A DNA stretch of 64,000 nt from Datnioides undecimradiatus (Eukaryota; Chordata; Actinopteri; Lobotiformes; Datnioididae): positions 3,407,813 to 3,471,812 of the forward strand of contig WARS01000033.1 in the NCBI GenBank assembly GCA_008933995.1. The letters are read 5' to 3'. A program made the position numbers and the translations under genes. The notes below the pieces were generated by a model. That model was not told the origin of the DNA. It was given only the letters and a program-made list of their open reading frames with translations, and ran no database searches. Below, in pieces: positions 14,601 through 27,500 of this stretch. Each line of letters opens with the position of its first letter. The first letter of the stretch is position 1.

Positions 14601-17600
14601 GGGGGATTTCTCTTCTGTCACTGTTGCGGATGAGAGTCGACAGGCTCTCGGCCCAGAAGGCCGGCACGCGAGGTCCTCCAAGTCCCTCCAGGATTCACGG
14701 GAGTTTATTAATCTTGAGCATGAGTGGGGGATTGAGTGTGTATGTATGTGTGTGATCTTCTTTACCTTTGAGTTTTTAAGCCATTTTAAGTGAGGACATT
14801 TTGCAAAATGAGGTCAGATGAATCAGTTTTTCACTTCTACAAAGGGTCAGTTTAGGATTAGGGATCAGGTTTAAGGTTATTAGTTTTAGCCCAAGGGTTA
14901 ATGGTGTGGTTAGTTTAGGTTAACGGCATGAGTCTAGGGTTGAAATAAGAATTTGGTTTATGTTTCGGTAAAGGTTGGGTTTAACCATGTTTTGACGAGG
15001 GTTCGCATGAGGGTTTGGAAGAGGAGAATGAGTGTGGAAGGTAGAGTGTTAATGCATCTGTGCAACCTCTGCAAGCATGTGTGCAGGGTTCACATGTCTA
15101 TTTATACTTGCCCCTCGGCTTGTGTGTTTGCATTTCTCTGTGTGTACATAATTGCACACGTGAGTGTGTCTCCGTGTGTCTGGCCATGAATTACTACCAC
15201 TGGCTTACAACCATTTAATCTGTCTCTCTCATCCCGGATTTATGCACTTAGCATGTTTGCTACAGTAAACATTAATGAGGGATTAACCTGATGCTTATCA
15301 AAGTGGTGGAATTAATTCTGTGTTGATGCTCTGGCAGTGTATGATGGAAGTGTAATACATGAAGTATCAGTGGGAAAAATATGAATTGGTAAATTTATAG
15401 AATCTTTTATTTTAAAAAGATGCAAACAGTCAGAAGCTTGGTGACATACCGACGACTCACAGGGCTAGTTTGTGTATTGCTGCTGCTGGTGAGCAAACTG
15501 CCTGCTTTGCAAGTTGTTCCGGTGGGGTGATTGGTAGTCCAGTGGTGCCAAGCTAATTTTAGTTCATTGGTCACAGACAACCCATATTGATCTCAAGAGG
15601 GAACAAACACTTCATATATACATCTAATTAAACACAGCCACACATTTTTCCTTTTCTTTTAATATAATAAAGTGCAATGACCTCTGCATGTGCATTACAG
15701 TTTACACATCACTGTGTATCTGCAAAAGCCTAATTTGGACCTTTGATACATGTTTTATTTTAGAAATTTCTAACTTTATTCCTTGATCACTGAATGTTGC
15801 TGTAAACACATCCTGTTTCCTCTGTGAGGAGATACATGGAGTCTAGATACAGCTGATTATCCAATCAGAGGACCAGAAAACAGTCAGGTGATATCAATCA
15901 TCATCAGTATCAAGTTACATCACTCTGTGGAGGATGTGGCACCAAGTGTTTGTCTTCATACTTAATACATAAAACATAATAATAACCTGCACACATGCAC
16001 TATTAAAGGATGGATAATAACAGCATGACCTTTTCTGTGGCACACGATGAGTCAGCGTTTATATTTCTAGCCAAGTTATTGTCAAGTCACATAACAGTCA
16101 GGGAGGAAGTGGAGCAGAGAGTGTGTGAACAGGCAGCAGAACGTCTGAGGGGATGAGCTGCCCGTGAAAAATCAGTATCCACCAAACATGATATGTGTGC
16201 GTGTCACCTGGGACACTGTGAAGTTCAGCGTGAAGTTTTGAGATGCCAGCTATTTAGTATTATTACCAAGAGTTGCTGGTTATTGTATTTATATCCACTG
16301 GTAAAGTAGTTTGAGGTTTGACTTCCCCATGGATCACACTTCCTGTTCACTAGGTGTTAACCACATCCAAACAATTATCCTTGGAACATGGTGTTGTGGT
16401 ATGGTTGAAATGTGCAATGGAAAAAGAGCACGGGGTGTGGTTTAAGTGGAGACTCGTCTTCATCATGCTCTGCGTTAAGCTTTATCCAAAGAACATAAGC
16501 AGCTGTTACAGTGCAGAGGGTGGTGGTGATGCATTTAAAGCTGTAAAACAGTAAGGTATGAACTTTAGAAGTTTGATTCCAACTATAATGGACAAATATA
16601 GCTAGCTTAAATATAGATAAAGCCCTTTGATCAACCAATACAAACACATGGATGACTATGAATGAGACAAAAGTCCTACTCTTATTCGTGCAGCTCCTTC
16701 TGCCCTAACAGAAAAAACTCAACATGTACAATCCAGCAGATCAATGAGGAGTCCCACATTTTTGACTGACGCTGTAAATATGAGTCGTTCTCAGAAGCGG
16801 CCCTCCAGTCAACATCGAGTCGAGTTCATGGCGAATGAATAGGTCAAACTCAGGACTTTCACATCTGCTTGTTTCCACTGTGAAACCAACAGCTCAAACT
16901 GCTTTGATTATATATTTGATACCCATATATTTCAGTGCTCTCTCTCAACACCACAATCCAGCAGCATTTGCACTGACAGTGGGTCGGATAAATGCTTTGT
17001 ATGTGTCAGGAAGAGTAATGACCAATGTCAGTGTCAGTTTTAGTGATTTTCAGCTGCCATTATTCTGGAGGAAAGTATATGGGATAGAAAATAACAGCCT
17101 CAAACACAATATAATATAATTAAGACATAAATGTAGATTTATATGTTTAGTATTGTCCTCTGATAACACTGGGGAACAATTTGAAAAAAAATTTCTGTTG
17201 AGTTAGATTTTTATGCTGATTAAAACTAAAATTGGCATGCTGATTCCAAAATTGCAGTCAGTTTTTTTCTAGTACGTCAAGTTTTTTCTCCACAGCTTAC
17301 CCTCCAGATAAGCAAAATTCCACTGATTACACTGGGGAACACAATTTTTGTTTAACCTGAGGGCAGTTTTGTTGAAGTCTGACAGCTGTTTTTAACTAAT
17401 TTTTGGGTGCGGAATCCAAAACTGATCTCAGTTTTTCTCTATCACGTTACGTTTTTGAACTATAGGATCCCCATTTTCTTAAAACATATGAAAAATTCTG
17501 CACCCAAAAATTAGTTAAAAACAGCTGTCAGACCTAACTCAACAAAAATTGTGTTCCCCAGTGTAATCAGCAGCTCCTCACAGAAAGACAAGTGTAATAT

Positions 17601-20600
17601 ATTAATTCAAGTACACAGTAACAGTCTTTACTGGGGCCCATTTTAAGGATATACTTAGCTGGTATGAGCACCAGATAAATAAGTGTAGACAGGTCCAGCA
17701 GTCCAACACGCTCAGCATTGACATGTAAAGCATGTGTTTTGACCGCGCCACATACAATCTTTGACTTCCTTTACTGGTTACACAACAAAACTCTTGTGAC
17801 TCCATGTGACTTCTGTTTACAAGCCCTGGCTTTCCTTGAAAGACAGTGGTGTAAAGAAAACATGACGAGAGAGGAAAACAATAAATCATGTAGCACTGGG
17901 AATGTCTCAGTCTGAGGTGGACTGTTGCTTCAGAGATCCACAAGGAGATAAAAATCCAAACACCACTCCACTGCGATCGATTAGAACAAGATCCAACCTG
18001 ACATCTTTGGTGTAATCACAAAAGCTTTTCATCAGATCTTACAGTGGCTCAACAGCTGTCTGTCTGCAAGATGAATGACTCTGTGGTTCCACCATTTCCA
18101 GCTGCGCAGCAAGTGTGTGTCTACATACTAAAATAGGAGAATGCCCTCGTTGATCCAGGGAGATCCATGACTAATGGCATGACCTGCTTCCTCTTGCATC
18201 ACCCTGGGTGCGTGTATGTGTGTGTGTTTGTGCAGACGTGTGTAGTAAGTTGAGGTGTTGTTTAAGTGGTAGATCTGTTGCACTTCCTCGAGCTCTTTGA
18301 GCGCCACTGGCCTCATGACTTAGTTGGACAACTTGATATGCTGTACAAGTGGTGCAGCGGGTCTTGCAGTCTGTCTGGCAGGGTCATGTGATTTAAATCA
18401 TCCAAACAATTGCCAGAGCTATTTTAAAAGTGATTGCACTGTGATTTATTGAAAAAAAAAAAAAAAAATGCAGAGTTTTGCCATGGCCATGATTTGACCT
18501 AAACGCTAACATCATGAACACAATGAAGCAGGTATCATTTTCATTGTGTTCACCAATGGGAAGGTCAATGGCTCTACAGGCCTTTGGCCCTAAAACAGAG
18601 TTTATTATTATTTCATCCTCGGGGGGGGGTACCACATTTTATCACAATACATCCAATGGCTGTTGTGACATTTCACTCAGAAGCACAGCTGTCCACCTCA
18701 TGGTGATGCTTGAGGACATGTCAGTAACCAAAGTGTCAGGTTTGATCTTCTGTGCACCGTTCATTGTAATCCATCCGGTAGGTCTACTCCAGCCCTCTGA
18801 CTGACAAAGTAAGTGCAACATGAGATAAAAAGTATGTGTAAACCTTCAGTCGTACTGAGGCCTAACTCCACAGACTCTTAAGACATGGACCTGCCTGTAA
18901 AGGTTTATATATTTCATACTCGGTGGCTGCAGTTTTCATAGTATCTCTTTTATTCATAACTTTAAAATCTACAAATCTAAGGCGAGATGACTCAAGGGAT
19001 CCCATTTTCTTGGACAAATATCCCTCAGAAACACAGGGGACATTATACAACTGTTTTCACAGGCTGAACAGGAAACCAACATGTTTAACTCATCTTGGAC
19101 ACAGCCTTGGCAATCGCGATTGAGGCAACACAAATCTGGAATCTGGGTGCACACACTGAAGAACATGATTCCAGGCACACTCTCATGTAGACTCACACTA
19201 TATAGATGTGCAATATAACTGACAAGACGAGAACAGTGGTGTATTGTGTGAAGCACGAGGGCTCCATTACTTTGAAATGAGGCAATTTGTTTGCTGCTGC
19301 ATCCTGTTAGCACAGCTTATAGCTGCTGGCCTACATTCTTCAATTAAGAGAAAATCCAGAAATCATCAGGCTCCTGCTGTCTTTCCTTTCTTCGTATTGA
19401 ATGTTTGATTAGTGGTTAACAAATGATCACAGGCTTGAAGCTTGGATTCTCTAACTTGTCTGTGTCTCTGTCTGCTCAGGGGTGGATATCCTGAAGCTGG
19501 TGGCGGCTCAAGTGGGCACCCAGTGGATAGACATCTATCAGTCGCTGGCCAACGCCACTGAGAGGGAGGTGGCCGCCTTCTCCAATGGCTACTCATCAGA
19601 TCACGAGCGGGCGTATGCTGCGCTCCAGCATTGGACCATCCGGGATAGTGACGCCAACCTGGCCAAGCTGATCAACGCCCTGCACCGACAGCGCCGCATC
19701 GACGTGGTGGAGAAGATCCGCTGTGTTATGGAGGACAACCCACAGGTAAGCTGGATGGATGTGTGGGCACGGCACTGACCTACTCTCTTAGAGTCTTGTT
19801 TATTCATTAGCCTTGGGTTAAAATACCATTGACCTTTCCCAGCGTCCCATCTTTTCCATCTTCAGCTCTGTCAACATCCCTGGTGCAAGCTGTAGTACAC
19901 ACTGTTCTCTGCATCTCTCTCTCCCACTGAAATCTAATCTGTGAGGAAAGCTGTCTGGTATCAGGAGCCAATCCCTGTGGTTCAGCAGCATTCCTCACAT
20001 TAAAGCAACAGTTCACTTTGGAAGAAAGATTTAATCAGTAAGTATACTCCACCATCACTGCGGAGTTCTGGAAAATGCCTGTTGGGATGAGCGAGTAGAG
20101 CTGGACACGCGCTGTACAATTTGAGCCTGTTTCTGTCAAAGTAAACACACCTGACTTTGGTTGATCAGTAATTGCCAACAGAAAGCCACAAACAACAGGG
20201 ACACAGGGGACACAGAGCATCCTTCATCACAATTTACTTTCCTCCTTCTTACTCTCCTTTAACTTCCCAGTGATTGCTATTAAATGACTGCCCTTGACTG
20301 CTCTCTCCAAGGTCAGCACTGCACAGTCACGGCCTTGTTCTGGGTTTTAAAGACACACCAGTCGTCCATCTGAGCTCGCTGTCTCAGCTCTTTGGTCCTT
20401 TGGACCTGTTGTCCGGTCTGTCAGCCTTTCGTCGCAGCTTAATAACGAGCAGATCATGTGCCTGTCTAACTGGATCGATTCTGGGTAAGATAGCCGATGA
20501 TCAAGTTGCCATGGTGATTATGGAGAGCATAGTGGCTTAAAGGGACCACAGAAAGTGGGAACAGTTGTCTTGGAATAAATTAAGGATGGGATTCATCCTG

Positions 20601-23600
20601 TGATTAACTGATATGAGAAGGCAGATACAGCATAAGGCCAAAAGTATGTGGACACACCCTTTTGTGTCTATTGTTTTTACATCAATACTATAATGTAGTC
20701 ATTGTAGTCGATGCTAAACATGTATACACAGCTCCACAAAGAGAAAAAGCTGATCTAACTGTAGACAAACTCAGGCACTGATGGCTTCTGACCAATCAGG
20801 AGCTTGTAAGACCTGATCCACATTCTTATAGCACCTTCTTTCATAGAATTTATCATGTTTGTTTGTGAACCTGGAACAAAATGAAGAGATTTCATACCTT
20901 CTCATAAAAAGAGGAAAAGTAGGTCATTTGCAAGACAAACAGTGTATAGAAATTCAAAAAGGTCAGGTTCCATCGATGCACTGGATGCTCTCACTCATTT
21001 CACACCAGGTCAATGTGACTCCTAGATGTGAAGCACGTCAATATATCCGTTACATAACAGCGATGTATGACATTGACGTTTAAACACACGAAAAAAAACC
21101 CCATTCGCTTTATTGATGTTATTCCCATCGGAACAACTGAGTGTCAGCTGTCTGATGGATGCTTCTATTTTTATCTCTGCTGCTGCATGAGAGTTCAGAA
21201 CCAGACAGCAGAGCCACGGATGTGATTCCCTTTCTGTCCTCGTTTCTGTTTCTCCTCACTGTGAACCAGGAGGCATCATGAGAGAGCCACGTCAGATATA
21301 TGACCTTGAATAGGTGCAATCACCATAATGCTGCTAATCCTTACAAGATGTAAGCAAAATATGCACACAGCAACCCATTATAATATGCAGTGTATGTGAC
21401 AGGAAGTATGAAAATGTTATTTTGCTCTGAGAAAGCAACAAAACGTGCACTTATTCATTGAAGGATGGAAGGAAGTTGCCAAATCTCATTTTCCAGTTAC
21501 AAATAGAATAACTGGTGACATTATAGTCAACTTCAGTACAGTCAAAAATACCCATGTTTTATTCAAGCATTAACTGAATGTTTAATCGAGATACTGCTGT
21601 GCCTGCTTGCTTTTCTGTACTGGGCTTCAGTACGTACAAATAACTGATTAAAGAGCAGCCATGCTGTTTCATTTCGATAAGTCTCATGTGTGTGGCTAAT
21701 GGATGCATGATGTCAGAGACTGCAGCAGACAGAGATGCTGTCCTCTGGGAGGGAGGAGTGAAAAACAGAAGGAATCAGTGAAGGGGAAAGATGGTGATTT
21801 CTTTTTTTTGCCGCTCTGTCTTGTCTGTTTATCAACGCAACACAGAGTGTAAGTCCTTCAAAAGGCAGTAAAGGACTCCAAAGGTCAAACAAGTCGAACA
21901 GATGACAGCAAGAGGAAGAGTGAGGTTTGTCTTTGGTGCGAATCACAGATGATGACTTCATGATCCTTCTCACCACCAATATTTCACCCAGGGTTGATTT
22001 TTGGCATTTAAGCCTGGAGCCTGTTACCACCTAAGAGGTAAAGAAAGGATGTTGGGATGGAGATGAGGCTTTTGTGGACAGGCTTTGCTTCATATGTTTG
22101 TGTTTGAGATTGGTATAAATGGAGGGAACCTTGGGTATTAAAGTAACTGCAGCATCCTAGGATGTGTTTTGCATCAACTATGATGGCCAAACACAAGGTT
22201 GGGCCAAATTTTGAAATAAGACTGGCTGGTCTCCTGAGGTCTGGTTCAGCAAGCCAACTCTTGAAATGAGTTGGCCAGTGTCCGTCAGTGTCTGTTTTCA
22301 TCCCATGGAGAACATGTATCTTGGCAAATTGTGGAATTCTGCATACAACACAGTTTCTCCTCTAAAGTAAACTTTGCCCCACATCTGATAATTGTTGCTG
22401 AGTAATGGTTAGTATATTGCGGTAAAAGTTATACACTAGCACTGCTTCTGCGTTCTAAATACCAAGAGTTAAGAGTCAGTCTAATTTGTGTTGTGAAGGC
22501 CTCTGGTGTGGGTGACAGCCTGTGATGAATGGTCAAACGCTGTCTGAAACTAAATGATATCTCAATAATTGAAAGAAAAGCACAGAGAAACAAAAAACAG
22601 CAGTCTGTTTGTCTGTAAATGGAATTGCCGATCAGTTCCAACGACTCAACAATTATTTGGCCAAGTGCTGAGAATTCTGGCTCGAAAAAACTCAATTTCA
22701 TTCTGCCTTTGACTAAAAAGTGCCAGGCTAATTGGAATTTGAAGATGGCCAGTGACCAACAGCTAAAGGCCTTCACCTCCTGAGTTTTCATTCTGTAATG
22801 ATCTTTGTGTTTGATGTTGAAGCACTGACTGTCCAATTTTCGTGGTCGACGTACAGTAGACAGACACTCTTTGTTAGCGAAGCGTGCGCTAATGACAAGA
22901 TATGAGATCTGGCTGGTTTGCAGATTTGTTAATGGCTGACAGCTCACGTTTCTGCCAAATTGGACTTAGAGTGTCATTTAAATAAAAACAAACATACCCC
23001 CCCATTTTTGGGGGGGCGGGGTATTTATCCAGTCCAGGTCCCTTGCAGTCTGAGCCAGGGGTACCACAGAGTTCTCCATGGTAATTGAGATAATGGATGG
23101 GAAATGCAGTTTAGTCTTGTGGAGGTTTAGTTTCAGCTGGTTTGCAGACACCTGCTGAAAGATGGTAGCCAGAAAATCAAGGACTCCATCCCCCCACCAA
23201 GAGTTCAGACTGGACCAGAGGTGGAATTAGAGTGTCATCAGCATATCTGTGGAAGGAAAACACATGCACATGCCAACCTGCATGCACATGCAAGCTCATA
23301 AGAGAGTTAAGAGACTTGGTGTAAAGATGAAGATTACTAAACTATAGAAATAAAAGAATGTTACAGCAGAACAAAACATTTTTATTTTGTTTTTGCAGAG
23401 GTAATGTGTGAGATCATTGCAGTTACTATAATCCATCCTGTGGGGGTCATGAACATCTGTACCAATTTAGGTGCCAATCCAAGGAACTAATGCTGAGATA
23501 TATCAGTGAATAAATAAAGTCTTTGTCCTTCTGGTGGCGCTGAGCGAAAAGTCAGAGGATCACTAAACTCACTTGAGCAGCTCATAAAGTTTTTGTTATG

Positions 23601-24487
23601 TGCATTAATGAGTTGTATATTATTTTTAAGAAATAGAGTAATTACAATATTCACTGGAGACACACCAAGTAAGATGCAAAGAGAGTTGGCGAACAATTAT
23701 GCCTGCCTGCCGCTGTTTGTCCTCTTTCTCCTCTTGACTGCACAAGAAAACCTTCAACATACAGTAGTCATTTTCCCTTCCTGCCACAATGATGCACAAT
23801 CAAATGTAATTTCTTCCCTAATTGGGTGTTAATGACTCAGGTCCCATTAGACGTCTTTCAGTCCCTTCCATAACGAGCCCCATAAGATTATAAAACCAAA
23901 CCACATCCAGAACTTTCTGGGGAAAAGGACAAAAATTTCCCAGAAACTGCATTGATTCTTTTAAAGGTCATTCAGAGAGATTATCTGCAAACGTTTGTGA
24001 GTCTATTTGACATTAAGTATGCTTTAATGCAGTCTGGGAGAGGGCTTATCCATTCAAGATCTACTTTAAATGTCATAGATGTATTAGTGGGAAAGGCTGA
24101 ACGCACCATGACATCATGGAGCTCCTAACAGTGGGATTGATGCTGTGCCCTACACAAAGTCGAGTTCCTCGCTCAGCTGCATCTTGGCTAAAAGCTCATC
24201 TGTGGGAGTAATTACAGTTGAGTGAGATTCCTAAATGTAACGTTTTTGATCTAATTAATCAAAATATCCCCAGTGTGCCTGTCTGTCCCCTGTGCCCTTC
24301 ACACTGCTACAATCTGCCAGCCCTGCCAGTAGGCTGGCTGGCTCACTCCGTATGTGTGTGCACATATGAGTGTTGGGCCGTGTGCCTGGCGTGTGTGTAT
24401 GTGTGTATCTCCCTGTCCCCGGCAGGGCCTTGTGCTGTGCTGACAGGAGTCGTCAGCAGCTCGGCCTGATCCTTTCTCTCTCTCTCA

Positions 24488-24532
<45 letters not shown>

Positions 24533-27500
24533 ACAGCGGCGCAGGAGCTTTGTGGACCAGCAGTACTGACCCCAGTGCTCCTGCTCCGTCCTCAGTGGAT
24601 CAGCTCGGAGCTATTGGAGGCTGCCAGCATAGGGAGGCCAGATTCTGTGTGGTTTGAGGAGCCTTCAGACAGAGTGGCAGACATACTGAAAGGCCTCTAC
24701 CTGGGTGGGCAGAAGTGACCGAGCTTTTCAGTGTGCTGGAAATGTTGTATGGCAACCATTACAGTATCAGTGTAATCACAGCTTTGTCACAAACATTCTG
24801 CTAGAGGGGCGGTTTACAGAAAGCAGCTCTTGTTGTGTAGACATCCATCTTTGAGGTTTCCGTCTTCACAAAAGAAGTGTCAGCATTGAAAACTGACGTA
24901 TTTGCAAAAACCATGTCAGATGCATGTAGAGCCGTTGACAGTGTGTCGTGTGCTGTGAGCTCCACAACAGAAGCACGGATTACCTGCATTGTATTTAAAC
25001 TGAGGAAGGATTTTCACAGACCTATATCTCAAATCTCAAACTGTCTGCTTGGACGGATACCAATGCAGGAAAGTGTTTATGTGGGTGCGTCCCTCCTCTA
25101 CAGCTGTCCAGCTGAACCTCTTGTGTGTCTTACTGGTTTTGGAGCTCTCTGCGCCGCCATCTGTTAAATGAAGGCGAGCTCTGGACCACAGCACCTCATC
25201 CTTATCTAGCTCAGGGTTCATTTGGCTGACACTGGAGTTATACTGGGCAGGAGAATATGCTGAACTGGAGGAACGTGAGCAAGCCGTTGCTGGAGAGTCA
25301 GCTTCTTTATGACCGGGCCCGTCTGTCCCATTCATGTGAGCATGATGTTTCAGGAACATTGTGAGAGATTCCATTAAATTTGAATAGAATGAACTGGTTA
25401 GGGTGTAATAGTCAGAGTCAAGGTTGCTGCGATCTCGCTTTTCACATGTGAAAATTATATTTAATAATGTCACATAGAGAACTGTAATTTGACTGGGAGA
25501 GGAATACTGGGAGAGGAATACTGGGAGCAGAGATTCCAGTTTTATCCCAAACAGTCTTTGTTGTTTTATTTGCTTGAAGGGGCCAAATATATTCATACTT
25601 TCAAATGGTTCTCAGTTGGTTATCCTGATAAGACATTTCCCTATATATATTTATATATTTCTCATGATTTATTTTAATTTTATGAATTCTATATAACTTT
25701 TTATATTTTTATTTTTTATTTTCAGCTGATAAATACAAATTAACATATCTTCTTACTTGTACAGGAGAGTCATTTTAATTGAACGTGATGAACTGTGAGA
25801 AACAGAGAAGTCAGACTCGATGCAGGTTGATAATCGTATCTGTCTGACACTGTTCTTGCGATTAACCAAATGCAACTGTTTTAAAGAAGGCTGATAATCA
25901 GATTTTTTAGATTATTATGTTTTAGAAGACATTGTTGTACTGCCTCTCTGTCCGCTGGGGCTTCTAAATTTGTCGTCCCTCATAGGTCTCGGTGGTTTTT
26001 TTCTGCATCTGCTCTTAAAAAAAAAATAAAAAATTGTTCCAGTTACATCTGCTGCTGTGTGAAAGTCAGCGTGCGTCTGTGAATGTGTCCATGTGCCTCT
26101 GACCATGTATGTGTGCGCGCCTTTGTGGGCGAGACAGAGCGTGTTTGTTCTGTCAGCATCACGCAAGTTGTGTCACACTGCAGCCTGCTGACCCAGACGT
26201 TATGGAAGAGAGAAAGAAAACACAAGATAAAGAGAGCAGAGCTGGTGTTTCTGTGTCGAGTCCTGTTGGAGCGCATTCATCAGGCCCGATAGTAAAATCC
26301 ATCATAACCGAGTGAATCCAACACTGCATGAAAATGGATTTTCATCAAAAGAAAACGTTTCTGGCCCAGTTGTGTTCCCTCTGCTCTTTGGCTATTTGTT
26401 TGTTTGCTGTTCTGTCTAGTGTTCCCTCAGCTCCATTTCCCATTTCTGGCGCGTCTTGAAAGAATTGACCTCTCTGCTGCTGCGACCTTTAGGCCCGCTG
26501 TGAAAAACAAGATGTACTCTCATGATCTCATCCGCAAACCAGTCACTACTGGTTCAAACCACAGGTTCATTACCACACCAAAGGGGGGGGGGTGCACCGA
26601 TAGGCGAGAGAGAGGGAGAAAAAAAGAGACAGACACGGGAAGATGAGGCGATAGAGGGAGAAACTGAAACAAAGTGGGGCACAGAGAGAAAAGAGATGAA
26701 ACTTTAAAGAGGGAACAGGAGAGAGTGGACAGAAGAAAGGACTGGAGACAAAGAAGTAGAAAAGGGTGGAAGAGAAAGACAGAAATGGCAATCAGGATGA
26801 ATAAGTGAGAAGATGTTTCACTAGAAAGAAAAAGGATGCTGGGCTGGACAAAAGAAAGAAACAAAGGTGAAGGAACCGATAGGGAAACAAAAAACAATCA
26901 AAAATGCCATCAAGAGGAAATTATGAAACCTGTTGAATGAGAGTTAGAGGACTGAGTATTTGCATAAATCATCTCTGAACAATATTCAACAAAAAGAGTG
27001 ATTGGAGCTCATTGTGAGACTTCTTAAGTCCACTCCAGTAAAACTTATTGAAGATGAAGTCACCATCTAAGGATGGTTCAGGCTGAGATTCACAGATTCA
27101 CAAGTTATATATTTGCACATACAAGGTGCAATCAAAATGTTCTGTGACAAATTCTATAAAAAAAACCAAACATCTGAGTTAAATTTGGTTTAAAGTCCAA
27201 CAATGAGGGTCAGTAGGAAGCCACGATAGTGTTGATACAGCCAAAATCCTTAACCCATCACAGCTGATCTCATTTGTGCCACATTGTCTTCCTCAGACAC
27301 AGTTGAACTCGCTGTTTACAATCTGACCCTGAGGATGAATTCACAGTGCACGACCCCGTAGATGCTGGAAAAAACAAAATTTTAATACTAAGATTTGTAC
27401 GTCATCTTCCGATTTGTCAAACTAGACAATGCGTATAAAGATTTTACCTTTATAGACCTAAACTGAGGTCAGAACTATAGCTCTCTTAAATCCAAACTCC

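Larger units (their letters stand above)
7061..19479 (+). other. Large tnfrsf21 intron with repeats
   Basis: About 12.4 kb with no supported coding exon. It holds (CA)n tracts at 7496-7528 and 11651-11688, a pyrimidine-rich TTTCC repeat near 7668-7700, a LINE-like fossil near 12421-12556, degenerate TTAGGG-like repeats at about 14849-14990, and a foldback element at 17323-17570. Confidence 0.75.

Noticed and set aside
22997-23016. C7-ATTTTT-G7 hairpin as a transcription terminator
   Set aside because: Bacterial-style terminators are not relevant in this eukaryotic intron. It is more likely homopolymer slippage.
26520-26897. 125-codon minus-strand frame
   Set aside because: It is the complement of the purine-rich stretch. 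Low-complexity translation.
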